Below are positions 7,300 through 13,802 of a DNA stretch of 37,522 nt, one piece after another (position 1 is the first letter of the stretch; the number at the start of each line of letters is the position of its first letter). The stretch lies in IMG/VR virus record IMGVR_UViG_3300048586_000889, positions 1 to 37,522 of that record; one strand, 5' to 3'. Under the pieces are notes generated by a model. The model had not been told where the DNA came from and did not search any database. It worked only from the letters and a program-made list of their open reading frames with translations. Source of the stretch: a virus. The position numbers and the translations under genes are program-made.

Positions 7300-7884
7300 T
7301 CAGCCTGCTCCTACTCCGACACGAGCGCCCGACCAAGCATCGGCGATAAACTGCCGGTTTGCCTCGAGGGCTGGATACATAAACGGCCTGGCTGGATAGT
7401 TGGCTGTGGTGGTTCGCATAGGGCGATTGAACTTGTTCATGCGTCCACGCTTCCCGACCCGTACCCATCGTTCGCCACCCGGAGCCTGCCAACCCTCGCG
7501 CGTGACGCTCATATCGAGCTCCGTGATCGTGACCGAACCACCGAACTCGTGGAGTTGCGGTACAGTCATCTCCGGATACTCCGACCAATTGAATTTGAGC
7601 GGACCGACAACCACTCGATGATTCGGGCGATCGTACGAGTACCAGATCTTCGAGAGACCGGCTCCCATCGGGACTCGTCTCTTCGGAGGTTGGCCAGGTG
7701 GTGAGGGAGTTGGTGGAATCTTCTTTCGCTTCGGCTTCCTCTGCGATCGCATCCCGCGCATCGCGTGCGTACGAATTCGTCCACCAATCCGGTTGAAGAC
7801 CTTTGATTCCTTCTCGTCGATTTGATTGGTGACAGCTTTGCGATCAAAGAACCAATCTTTCGATCCGATCTTCATCTCGATCAT
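7300..7884 (-). CDS. HK97 gp10-like / minor tail completion protein
   Basis: 194 aa. It has a basic Pro-rich segment (KPKRKKIPPTPSPPGQPPKR, about 50-69) and ends with PARPFMYPALEANRQFIADAW (about 164-184), matching the PARPFLxPALE signature of HK97 gp10-type neck or tail completion proteins. An N-terminal helix with RIRTHAMRGMRS is consistent. It lies between the assembly chaperone pair and the tape measure gene, whereas gp10-like genes normally stand before the tail-tube gene, so the order is unusual. The ATG is separated from the upstream gene by four bases. Role inferred: head-tail joining or tail completion. Confidence 0.68.
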   Translation of the reverse strand: MIEMKIGSKDWFFDRKAVTNQIDEKESKVFNRIGGRIRTHAMRGMRSQRKPKRKKIPPTPSPPGQPPKRRVPMGAGLSKIWYSYDRPNHRVVVGPLKFNWSEYPEMTVPQLHEFGGSVTITELDMSVTREGWQAPGGERWVRVGKRGRMNKFNRPMRTTTANYPARPFMYPALEANRQFIADAWSGARVGVGAG

Positions 7885-7888
7885 CGTG

Positions 7889-8136
7889 TTACCTCGCGAA
7901 GAACTTTCGTTGAGATCGGATGACGTCCGGCGTCAGTTGCACGCCTGGCCGTCTGTGGTGGGTTTCCATCGGGTGGAATTGCGATCGCTTGTAGGGTCGC
8001 TTTTCCTTGGGGCGGTTCACGTTGGCAATGAGAGCCAATAGATCCGCTGTCTGATTCCAATCGTGACGCATGCGAGAGCGAGCCATGGTGAGGAGCTCGC
8101 GCAAGGTGAAGCCATCGGGACTTACTCCTAAGATCC
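7889..8136 (-). CDS. Tail assembly chaperone, T-part (probable -1 frameshift extension, gpGT-like)
   Basis: The reading frame that overlaps the end of the 8128-8613 gene encodes, after the overlap, a segment with the conserved T-part pattern: LGVSPDGFTLRELLTMARSR, then W-x-x-TADLLALIANVNRPK, a basic stretch and FHPM. In lambda the equivalent segment is made only as a G-T fusion by -1 slippage. The geometry is right: this frame is -1 relative to the upstream gene, and no good start with a Shine-Dalgarno is seen at its head. One possible slip site is G-GGA at 8134-8137, just before the upstream stop at 8128-8130, but it is not a classical heptamer. The exact fusion point is uncertain and the start given here is nominal. 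Confidence 0.6.
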
Positions 8137-8613
8137 CGGCGAACTCGCAACAGTGCTCATAGATGGATTCGAGAGATTGCTCTTCGTCAGTGCTCGATCG
8201 ATCTCCTCCTCGATCTTCGCATCCATCTCCCCGCTCGCGATGAGACTCTCGATCTCCGTATTGGCCCGCTCCATGCGTTTGAGAGTCGCGTTGAGCGTCT
8301 TCTGTAAGACCGCTTTGCGAGCGGGCTGGGAGAAATTTATGTAAGCCTCCACCCATTCCCGAGAAGCTGCTTGGATCCCTTCATTGTCGAGGGATTCAAA
8401 CCATTCATCTTCGCTCACTCGCAGCTCGAGAGCTTGCGGTCGAATGGTGATCCAGAGGACACGATATAGCGTCTCTTCATCCTCGCCGATTCGGATCAGA
8501 AGCGAATTGGGCCCGGTGAGGGCTTTAGTATCGAGCTTCGTCTCCGCAGCGAGCTCTCGAACAGTGCGGCCGGTGAATCGAAAGATCCACTCCCGACCCT
8601 TCGTATCTTTCAT
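8128..8613 (-). CDS. Tail assembly chaperone, gpG-like
   Basis: 161 aa, between the tail-tube gene and the tape measure gene, the invariable place of the tail assembly chaperone. The N-terminus reads MKDTKGREWIFRFTGRTVRE, a typical chaperone start in which metabolic-looking sequence imitates the family's WxFxLTxxxxxR pattern. The C-terminal helix is charged (about residues 105-150). It should coat the tape measure protein during tail assembly. A GGAGG Shine-Dalgarno about ten bases upstream of the ATG is one of the clearest in the window. The last 30 codons overlap the T-part in the -1 frame. Confidence 0.78.
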   Translation of the reverse strand: MKDTKGREWIFRFTGRTVRELAAETKLDTKALTGPNSLLIRIGEDEETLYRVLWITIRPQALELRVSEDEWFESLDNEGIQAASREWVEAYINFSQPARKAVLQKTLNATLKRMERANTEIESLIASGEMDAKIEEEIDRALTKSNLSNPSMSTVASSPGS

Positions 8614-8653
8614 GGATTGCAGCCTCCATTGAGGGAATGAAACTAAGTTGGGA

Positions 8654-9145
8654 TTACGCGCCCGATACCACGAACCATTGAGGCTCGATCAGTACACTCG
8701 ATTCGTAGTACTCCACGAGATCGACGTTCATGTCGACGACCTGGCCTTCCTCCAGTTGCTGATCGATTGGGAAATCGAACACCTGGCCGGGGAATACCCA
8801 CCCTTGCGTTCCGATGATGTCGATGTCGCCATCCATCACCCAAAAGATCTTGGTGACGTCGGTCGCAAAAGATGCTCTCAGCGCTGCGAATACCGCGTCC
8901 GTTCCTCGGGTGTAGCGGTATCCGAAATCCAGCCCGATCTCTCGCAGAGTGGGCCGTTTTGGCTTCCACTTGGTCTTTCTCGATAGGAGCTCGGCTTTCC
9001 CTTTCGAGGTTGGGTTGGTGACGTTGGTCGCTCGATCGATGAGGAGCCGAGTCGGAGCGGGCGTCGCGAGACTGTCCGATATGTAGAGCTTGCAATCCAA
9101 TCCGATTGGAGAAATAGCCCATCCTGCAGGTGCTGCGGTTGGCAT
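8654..9145 (-). CDS. Major tail protein (tail tube)
   Basis: 163 aa. Likely forms the stacked hexameric rings of the tail tube. Sequence features fit: compact, beta-rich, an early GLDCKLYISDSLA strand, ATNVTNPTSKGKAELLSRKT (about 39-58), a segment seen in tube proteins of Mu-like and Planctomycete phages, and a C-terminal acidic strand region (GQVVDMNVDLVEYYESS). No signal or membrane segment. It precedes the chaperone genes and follows the terminator-like gene, giving the canonical order terminator, tube, chaperone, tape measure. An AAAGGA Shine-Dalgarno lies upstream of the ATG. Confidence 0.8.
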   Translation of the reverse strand: MPTAAPAGWAISPIGLDCKLYISDSLATPAPTRLLIDRATNVTNPTSKGKAELLSRKTKWKPKRPTLREIGLDFGYRYTRGTDAVFAALRASFATDVTKIFWVMDGDIDIIGTQGWVFPGQVFDFPIDQQLEEGQVVDMNVDLVEYYESSVLIEPQWFVVSGA

Positions 9146-9172
9146 AGCGTGTCCTTTCTAGCGTGGTTCGGT

Positions 9173-9634
9173 TTAGTGGTTATTGCCAAACGTGCAGGTG
9201 AGCACGCTGCGGAAAAGGTGGTTTTGATTTAGTGCGTCGAGATCATAGATCGGCTGGTTATCGCTCCGGAGCCAACCGAGTTGCGTTTGAGCCGCGATCA
9301 ACTCGTCGAGCGCATACATCAACTCGATGAGTCCCTCCAAGCCCTCGAACTCCGCATCGAGCTTTTCAACGAGCATGAGCTGGAGTGTGACTTCTCGACG
9401 GCGAGGAGATCGACCCACTGCGGTTGTCGATCGGGCTCGATCGCTGAGGAATATCTTTCGCCCCTCGAGCTTTTCGATGTTGATGCGAGGCAATCGCGAA
9501 TCCTCGATCGACTCCACCGGGCCCGGAGCCGTTGGAAGTGAAACTCCTTCGATATAGTTCTCGACGACCGGAGCAGCTGCAATGATCAATCGCAGTTGCT
9601 CGTTCAACCAAAGGCCTGGGTTTAAGTGACTCAA
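9173..9634 (-). CDS. Putative tail terminator / head-tail joining protein
   Basis: 153 aa. Begins with a helix (WLNEQLRLIIAAAPVVENYI), has a basic central loop (STTAVGRSPRRREVTLQLML, about 69-88) and a strand-helix ending in LTCTFGNNH. This size and mixed alpha/beta layout, directly upstream of the tail-tube gene, fit a tail terminator that caps the tube and joins it to the head. No specific motif is decisive, so the call rests mainly on order. The next gene follows after 27 bases that contain a good Shine-Dalgarno. Confidence 0.6.
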   Translation of the reverse strand: MSHLNPGLWLNEQLRLIIAAAPVVENYIEGVSLPTAPGPVESIEDSRLPRINIEKLEGRKIFLSDRARSTTAVGRSPRRREVTLQLMLVEKLDAEFEGLEGLIELMYALDELIAAQTQLGWLRSDNQPIYDLDALNQNHLFRSVLTCTFGNNH

Positions 9635-9637
9635 TCG

Positions 9638-9901
9638 TTACTCCGTGGCCTGTTCCGTGGGCTGGCCAGTAGTCTTCGGGTCAGAAGATTGCTTACGGCG
9701 AGCGGGTAGTAAAGTTGGCTTTGGCGGCTTGGCCTTTGGAGTCGGAGCCGCGTCGGTCTCTACCAGGTGCTCATCTGCGAGCAACCCTTCCAATACTCCT
9801 TCAGGCATGTCGGAGAATTCGGAAGCTGGGAGGATCGTTCCAGCCAAGTGAATCTTCTTGTTCACCGACATCGCCGAGCTGAGTTTGTAGTTCGCCATCA
9901 A
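9638..9901 (-). CDS. Small structural-region protein, unknown
   Basis: 87 aa, unrecognised. The first half (VNKKIHLAGTILPASEFSDM, about 13-32) has the look of a small phage head protein with a strand and a leucine-rich helix (EGVLEGLLADEHLVE). The second half is a low-complexity Pro/Lys/Thr tail (APTPKAKPPKPTLLPARRK). It overlaps the upstream connector gene by four bases (ATGA), so the two are translationally coupled. Similar in design to the 85 aa gene at 13460-13717: short folded N-terminus, then a disordered tail. Possibly a connector accessory. Confidence 0.6.
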   Translation of the reverse strand: MMANYKLSSAMSVNKKIHLAGTILPASEFSDMPEGVLEGLLADEHLVETDAAPTPKAKPPKPTLLPARRKQSSDPKTTGQPTEQATE

Positions 9902-10260
9902 TTGATTTCTTTCGTGTGGATCCGGAGAGTCTTATCGAATTGATCCGCGTATCGCCAAGGCTTCTCGTCTCCGGCCGAGAGGACCTCATAGATCTTTTTG
10001 TCCGCGACGATTCGATCGCCATCGAGTGGTTCATCGAATCGCTCGAGCAACCGGCACAGGGATTCATCGGTAAAGATCCAGTCGACCGGCTCGGATCGCA
10101 TGACCGTTCCATCGGACATCGCGGACTCGAATGTTGATCGCCCCTTGGTCCCGCACAAACGGATCGACAACGAGCCACGCGAGTACACGACGGAATCCGT
10201 GGTATGCTCGTAAAGTTGTCTCGCGAGCCATCCAGCTCCCGAGCTCAGGAAATTACTCAT
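9898..10260 (-). CDS. Putative head-tail connector protein
   Basis: 120 aa. The sequence has the strand-rich layout of phage head completion proteins: a basic GTKGRSTFES turn, DWIFTDESLC, then PLDGDRIVADKKIYEVLS (about 79-96) and a C-terminal W-R-Y-A-D-Q-F-D-K-TLRIHTKEI. The block 'D-x-I ... Y-x-V ... RxxD ... RIHTK' is characteristic of small connector/stopper proteins in Mu- and lambda-like clusters. It lies upstream of the terminator and tail genes as expected for a head-closure protein. Exact family not assigned. Confidence 0.65.
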   Translation of the reverse strand: MSNFLSSGAGWLARQLYEHTTDSVVYSRGSLSIRLCGTKGRSTFESAMSDGTVMRSEPVDWIFTDESLCRLLERFDEPLDGDRIVADKKIYEVLSAGDEKPWRYADQFDKTLRIHTKEIN

Positions 10261-10546
10261 CGGCCTCGATCAACTCCTTGGCCTCGGCGAGGACTTCGGA
10301 TTCGAACTTGGCGGCTTGCTTCTTACGAAGCGATGCCTCGATGATTCGCATCTTCTCGTCGATTGCGATTTCGTTCGGTCCCTTCGTCGGATCTCGATTC
10401 GCTCGAGGCGACTCGACGATCGAAGCAAAGGGGGACACGAATGCAGGCGCAGGGCTCACCGACGGCGACGTCGAGTTGCGCTTCGGCGGAATGAGCATCC
10501 AAAAGAGGAATGCAGCGACACAGGCGACAATAGCTAACAGGATCAC
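10253..10546 (-). CDS. Small membrane-anchored protein with charged helix
   Basis: 97 aa. An N-terminal transmembrane helix (ILLAIVACVAAFLFWMLI, residues 2-19) is followed by a Pro/Ser linker and a long charged helix (about 55-95, with KMRIIEASLRKKQAAKFESE). This single-anchor plus coiled-helix design is seen in spanin-like, antiholin-like or conjugation-type accessory proteins. It overlaps the connector gene by eight bases and follows the larger membrane protein with a two-base gap, so it belongs to the membrane cluster at 10.2-12.4 kb. Function unknown. Confidence 0.6.
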   Translation of the reverse strand: MILLAIVACVAAFLFWMLIPPKRNSTSPSVSPAPAFVSPFASIVESPRANRDPTKGPNEIAIDEKMRIIEASLRKKQAAKFESEVLAEAKELIEADE

Positions 10547-10548
10547 GG

Positions 10549-11505
10549 TTACCCCCGGCGTTTGATGAAGTAGACAAGCAGGAACACCGCGACGAGAACC
10601 AGGCCCATTGTGAGCAGTGTCTCACCCGGTCGGAGAATGGATCGGATCAGCCCCTCGACTCCATCGAGTTTGTCCGACGGGCGAGCTCGATCGAGGAATC
10701 CCCCGTCTCCGAGATTGATCGGAAACAATCGATTGTCAGGCTCACAATTGCCGTCGGGACAATCGGGTGGGTGAGTCGCATTGCCGAGCGCCGCAGCGGC
10801 TTGGTAGAGGAACGGAGCGACCGGAGGCTCGGGCTGGAGAGCAGATTGCTGCACCACTTGCTTTTGCAATGCGGTCGCGTCCGCCACTTCCTGAACGAGG
10901 CTTGCCTCCGATTTGGGTAAGCAAGTGCGATCGCAAAGGTACACATGCCCGCCGCTCGGATCGGTGACCATCACGGCCGGGAATGCGGTCGTAGGTATCT
11001 TCGATGCGTAGCGGCCTTTGTAGAGCTCGTTGTCTCGAGTGTAGACGTGAAAGTTCGTGGAGCGTCTCCACTTCTGCAGAGTCTCGTTCGTGTTCCACCA
11101 TTGGAGCATCCGTTGCGATTCGGGATCGTTGTGGAGGACAAAGACCGAGATCGAGTATCGAGCAGTTACCGGCTTTGGATTCACTCCGGACGGTTGGCTC
11201 GGCTGCAGCTGCGGCGTGGTCCCGTTGACTTGCTGGCATGGTATGCAGAGAGGGGCCTGCTTTTTCAGCTCGTCGCGTGCGGCCGAGTTCACCGGCAGAG
11301 AATGCGCAGGTCCCGCGTTCTGCACCTGGTCAAAGTTGATCCCGCCCGGTGGAGCGGTCTCGACTCGTTCGGTAAAGAGAGCAGCCTCCACATAGGGAGC
11401 CGCTCGCTGCGCAGTCGTGAGCGTGAGAGCATGCACGACGAATGCCGCTAATAGTCCGATGGTGAGTACGATGCGAATCTCGTTTCGATCGCTGGTTTCT
11501 GTCAT
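10549..11505 (-). CDS. Bitopic membrane protein with thioredoxin-like middle domain
   Basis: 318 aa from the ATG at 11505, chosen over an upstream start at 11631 because the first hydrophobic helix then begins near residue 10 (IRIVLTIGLLAAFVVHALTL). A second transmembrane helix ends the protein (LLTMGLVLVAVFLLVYFIKRR). The middle has a CIPCQ motif (about 92-96) and a segment resembling a thioredoxin fold (SISVFVLHNDPESQRML ... FPAVMVTDPSGGHVYLCDR), both on the same side of the membrane between the two anchors. Known thioredoxin-like proteins use CxxC for disulfide exchange; here the CIPC lies before the fold rather than in its active-site loop, so activity is doubtful. A role in envelope modification at lysis or entry is a guess. 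Confidence 0.6.
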   Translation of the reverse strand: MTETSDRNEIRIVLTIGLLAAFVVHALTLTTAQRAAPYVEAALFTERVETAPPGGINFDQVQNAGPAHSLPVNSAARDELKKQAPLCIPCQQVNGTTPQLQPSQPSGVNPKPVTARYSISVFVLHNDPESQRMLQWWNTNETLQKWRRSTNFHVYTRDNELYKGRYASKIPTTAFPAVMVTDPSGGHVYLCDRTCLPKSEASLVQEVADATALQKQVVQQSALQPEPPVAPFLYQAAAALGNATHPPDCPDGNCEPDNRLFPINLGDGGFLDRARPSDKLDGVEGLIRSILRPGETLLTMGLVLVAVFLLVYFIKRRG

Positions 11506-11531
11506 AGTGCAGCCTATTCCTTCGTGAAGAA

Positions 11532-12158
11532 TCAGAAAGTGGGCACCCCGATTCGCTCGTAAGAGCGATAGGGTGGAGGACTCGGTGGATCGCCGAGAAC
11601 GGTTAGAGCAAAGCCGCCATAGCTCGCCCAAAGTCGATGGAATTGGGTTCGCTCGGTGTACTCGTACTTGGCGACGCTGTTGTTATCGAGGATCACCGCA
11701 TAGGTTTTCCCGTTGGCTTCGACCCATCCCACGAACGTGCAGCAGTGCGCAGGCTTCCACCAGAGGAGAGCGCCCCGCCTGGTCGCATGAGCAAAGTCGA
11801 GCAATGCGAGGTTGGCCTGCTCCGTGTACGCATACTTGACCCCTTCGCGGTCGAGTCTCTCACGCATGCGAGATGCGTATTCCCCTCCGCTGTAGGTCTG
11901 TTTCCACTTGCGAGCCAGGTCGAACTCGTTTTGCCAGTTGAGCATAGAGACGAGCGACGCGTGGGCGCAGGAGCCCTCACGGCCGGTCGCTCCCCCGAGC
12001 CAATTGGATTGGCGAACGTTCAGAGGTGGATTGACCACGGGCGACTCGGGTGCAGGAGCTGGCAAAGCTCGGTAGTTCTGCGGACCATCCTCGACGCATC
12101 CGATCGCAGTGAGCGAGCAGAACATTGCGAGCAAACCAAGCATCGGGCGATTGATCAC
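11532..12158 (-). CDS. Lipoprotein with papain/C39-like cysteine peptidase domain, candidate lysis enzyme
   Basis: 208 aa. I chose a GTG start at 12158 because it overlaps the preceding stop as GTGA and has AAAGGA six bases upstream. The N-terminus is then a lipoprotein signal: N-R, hydrophobic core LLAMFCSLTAIGC with lipobox cysteine C21. After a Pro-rich linker the folded part shows C64 in GREGSCAHAS, H138 in KPAHCCTFVGW and N159/N160 in LDNNSV. This is the Cys-His-Asn order and spacing of papain-like peptidases (C39-like or CHAP-like). Such domains cut proteins or peptidoglycan cross-bridges. Its place directly after a holin-like gene makes it a candidate endolysin anchored in the envelope, but peptidase activity on other targets is possible. 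Confidence 0.6.
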   Translation of the reverse strand: MINRPMLGLLAMFCSLTAIGCVEDGPQNYRALPAPAPESPVVNPPLNVRQSNWLGGATGREGSCAHASLVSMLNWQNEFDLARKWKQTYSGGEYASRMRERLDREGVKYAYTEQANLALLDFAHATRRGALLWWKPAHCCTFVGWVEANGKTYAVILDNNSVAKYEYTERTQFHRLWASYGGFALTVLGDPPSPPPYRSYERIGVPTF

Positions 12159-12358
12159 TTGCTTTCCTTTTGCAGTGCGAGGGCGATTTGAACGGCGACA
12201 ACAATCAACACACCGACCGGCCAGATCCAAGCGAGCATGGCAATGGCGAGCGTTCCTGCAGGACGACGCATCGATTTGCGGAGCTCAGTCGCGGCGGACC
12301 AAGCCCACATGGCGATGAAGCGTTGCACGGCGATCGCTAACCAAAGTTGCCAGTTCAT
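12155..12358 (-). CDS. Small double-transmembrane protein, holin candidate
   Basis: 67 aa. Two hydrophobic segments, LWLAIAVQRFIAMWAW (about 5-20) and LAIAMLAWIWPVGVLIVVAV (about 37-56), are separated by a basic loop (ELRKSMRRPAG). It ends in a short charged tail (LQKESK). Size and topology fit class II holins. The neighbouring cysteine-peptidase-like lipoprotein starts within its stop codon (GTGA), and it overlaps the previous gene by four bases, so all are co-translated. Holin identity is inferred from topology and context. Confidence 0.55.
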   Translation of the reverse strand: MNWQLWLAIAVQRFIAMWAWSAATELRKSMRRPAGTLAIAMLAWIWPVGVLIVVAVQIALALQKESK

Positions 12359-12684
12359 TCAGTGGGCTTCGGAGGAGTTATGGATAGTTTCTTCTCACCT
12401 TTGGCCGCAGCATCTGCCGCAGCCTGTTTGAGCTGATTGGCTTTCTCAGCTCCACATTCCTTCAGGTACTCCGCAGCCCATTGCACGGTCGCTCGGCCGG
12501 GTACCCATGCGAGGAGAAAGCCGAGCCGCTTCATGGAAGCCTTTCCCGACTTCTTGAGTTCGGCAGCGAACTTCTCTTCGAGTTGAGCCTGGCGATCGCG
12601 AAGTGTCTTCGCTTTCCGCGTTAGTGTTGCCGCTTCTTCGTCGAGCGTTTGCCACTCGTGGAGGTCTTCTTCTTTGATGGGCAT
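12355..12684 (-). CDS. Coiled-coil protein of unknown function
   Basis: 109 aa, start taken at the ATG at 12684, which has CAGG seven bases upstream. Residues about 10-50 form a strongly charged heptad-like helix (LDEEAATLTRKAKTLRDRQA), followed by a hydrophobic region (LGFLLAWVPGRATVQWAAEYL, too short and interrupted to be a clear membrane segment) and an Ala/Lys-rich tail. The first 64 bases overlap the end of the zincin gene in another frame. It might serve as scaffold, antiholin or spanin-like protein; nothing specific is recognised. Confidence 0.6.
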   Translation of the reverse strand: MPIKEEDLHEWQTLDEEAATLTRKAKTLRDRQAQLEEKFAAELKKSGKASMKRLGFLLAWVPGRATVQWAAEYLKECGAEKANQLKQAAADAAAKGEKKLSITPPKPTE

Positions 12685-12995
12685 GGTGAACCTGGGGGCG
12701 AAAGGATCTTGCGGTACCCCATCGCGTACAAAACGGCCGCGATGTCGGTAGCGGTCTCCGCGATCGCTTCCTCGCTGAGATCCCAATAGGCTCCGTGGAG
12801 CATTTCGTGAATCAGGACGTCGAGTTCGCGTTGGGGCGTGAGACCGGTTCGTATGGTGATAGAGCGCCTCGTGTGATCGGGCGAGTCACACGAGGCGTCT
12901 ACCTCATCTCCGTCGACAATCACTTTGGACTGTCGATAGATCGTGAAAACCACGCCACGTATCCGGGCGCTTGTAATACGTTGGCGCGGGGGCAT
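12621..12995 (-). CDS. HExxH zinc metallopeptidase-like protein
   Basis: 124 aa. It contains LIHEMLHGAYWDLSEEAIAE (61-80) with the zincin motif H63-E64-M-L-H67, and E76 or E80 as a plausible third ligand, followed by the helix TATDIAAVLYAMGYR. The N-terminal half is a small beta sheet (VVFTIYRQSKVIVDGDEVDA). The arrangement matches small phage zincins often annotated as hypothetical or 'metallopeptidase-like'. These are small enough to act in the virion or cytoplasm. No start-site Shine-Dalgarno is seen. It opens the membrane/lysis-like cluster, so a role in processing of a neighbour or in lysis is possible. Confidence 0.7.
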   Translation of the reverse strand: MPPRQRITSARIRGVVFTIYRQSKVIVDGDEVDASCDSPDHTRRSITIRTGLTPQRELDVLIHEMLHGAYWDLSEEAIAETATDIAAVLYAMGYRKILSPPGSPCPSKKKTSTSGKRSTKKRQH

Positions 12996-13018
12996 GATGG
13001 ATTAGTGAGCCCGATCGA

Positions 13019-13384
13019 TTAGATCGTTGGCCCTTGATCGTTCAGTGAGACATCGACCGTGAGCGTACCGTTACCGGCAGCTGCGACCGCTCGTCCCATG
13101 AGAATGTTGCCACCGTCTGCCGCTCCCACTTTGGGAGTGGCGAGCTTCGTCGCGGTAGCGATTTGGATTCGGTTCCCGGCAGCGATCACCGTAGCGCTCG
13201 CTTTGTCGACGGTCACGATTCCCTTGGTTCGGACCATCCCGATCGAACCGTTGTTGACTCCGGCGAGCCCCTCGACGATTCCAGCTTTCCCATCCGGCAG
13301 GAGAACAATATCGCCGCTTAGCAGCTTGGCACCCGTCGAGTTGGTGAACTGTTGGACTCCGTCCTCATACTTGAAACTTGGCAT
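13019..13384 (-). CDS. Capsid decoration protein (DUF2190-like)
   Basis: 121 aa from the ATG at 13384. It matches the DUF2190 pattern: LLSGDIVLLPDGKAGIVEGL, then GSIGMVRTKGIVTVDKASATVI and a G-N-R-I-Q-I strand, ending in a glycine-rich GRAVAAAGNGTLTVDVSL. DUF2190 proteins are phage head decoration or fibre-base proteins encoded next to the major capsid gene, as here. An upstream in-frame ATG at 13402 adds only six residues (MFSEFS) outside the conserved part. No membrane or signal segment. Confidence 0.78.
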   Translation of the reverse strand: MPSFKYEDGVQQFTNSTGAKLLSGDIVLLPDGKAGIVEGLAGVNNGSIGMVRTKGIVTVDKASATVIAAGNRIQIATATKLATPKVGAADGGNILMGRAVAAAGNGTLTVDVSLNDQGPTI

Positions 13385-13459
13385 ACTGAACTCACTGAAC
13401 AATGGTTGCGGTGGATTGGATTAGGTCAGCTCGATAGAGACCTGGTTGCGTTGGATCAG

Positions 13460-13717
13460 CTAGCCCGCACTGGGGGCTTTCTTGCGCTTGGCCGGAGCCT
13501 TTGCGGTTTGCGTTGGATTGGGGTTCGGCTCGTCGTCGTCGTCGCTACGGTTGCCGATTAACTCAGAGTCATCGGGATCCAGCTCGTCCTTTGCGGAGGC
13601 CTCTTCGGCCCAACCTGCGGCGATGAGAGACCGAGCGTATCCATCCTCGATGTTTCGCACGCCTGGCCGTGTAGGAACACCATCGACCTGAACTTCTCGA
13701 AGAACGTTTACTTTCAT
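13460..13717 (-). CDS. Small head-region protein with acidic tail
   Basis: 85 aa. The N-terminal part (VNVLREVQVDGVPTRPGVRN, 3-22, then YARSLIAAGWAEEA) resembles the short 'mature capsid-adjacent' proteins that end with a GWAEE helix in Mu-like head clusters. The rest is acidic then basic, low complexity (SDDDDEPNPNPTQTAKAPAK). Located immediately downstream of the protease-capsid fusion, after a strong hairpin. Function unknown; likely a minor head protein. Confidence 0.62.
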   Translation of the reverse strand: MKVNVLREVQVDGVPTRPGVRNIEDGYARSLIAAGWAEEASAKDELDPDDSELIGNRSDDDDEPNPNPTQTAKAPAKRKKAPSAG

Positions 13718-13753
13718 GTTTTGCAGCCTAAACAGATTTCATCAATGGAACGA

Positions 13754-13781
13754 GCTCCGCATGCAACCGAACATGCGGAGC
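13754..13781 (-). terminator. Strong hairpin after the capsid gene
   Basis: A perfect 10-bp inverted repeat (GCTCCGCATG, 8-base loop, CATGCGGAGC) lies in the 85-base gap between the protease-capsid gene and the next head gene. There is no T tract on either strand, so it may be a transcript-stabilising or processing hairpin that raises capsid mRNA, rather than a full terminator. Confidence 0.6.
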
Positions 13782-13802
13782 AGAAAGTTGCACCGCCTCG
13801 CG

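Noticed and set aside
8136-8356. Upstream part of the 7889-8356 open frame as a separate gene
   Set aside because: Its first 60 or so codons have low-complexity Gly/Arg/Asp content and lie over the G-like gene; only the later part is conserved-looking, so a frameshift extension is preferred.
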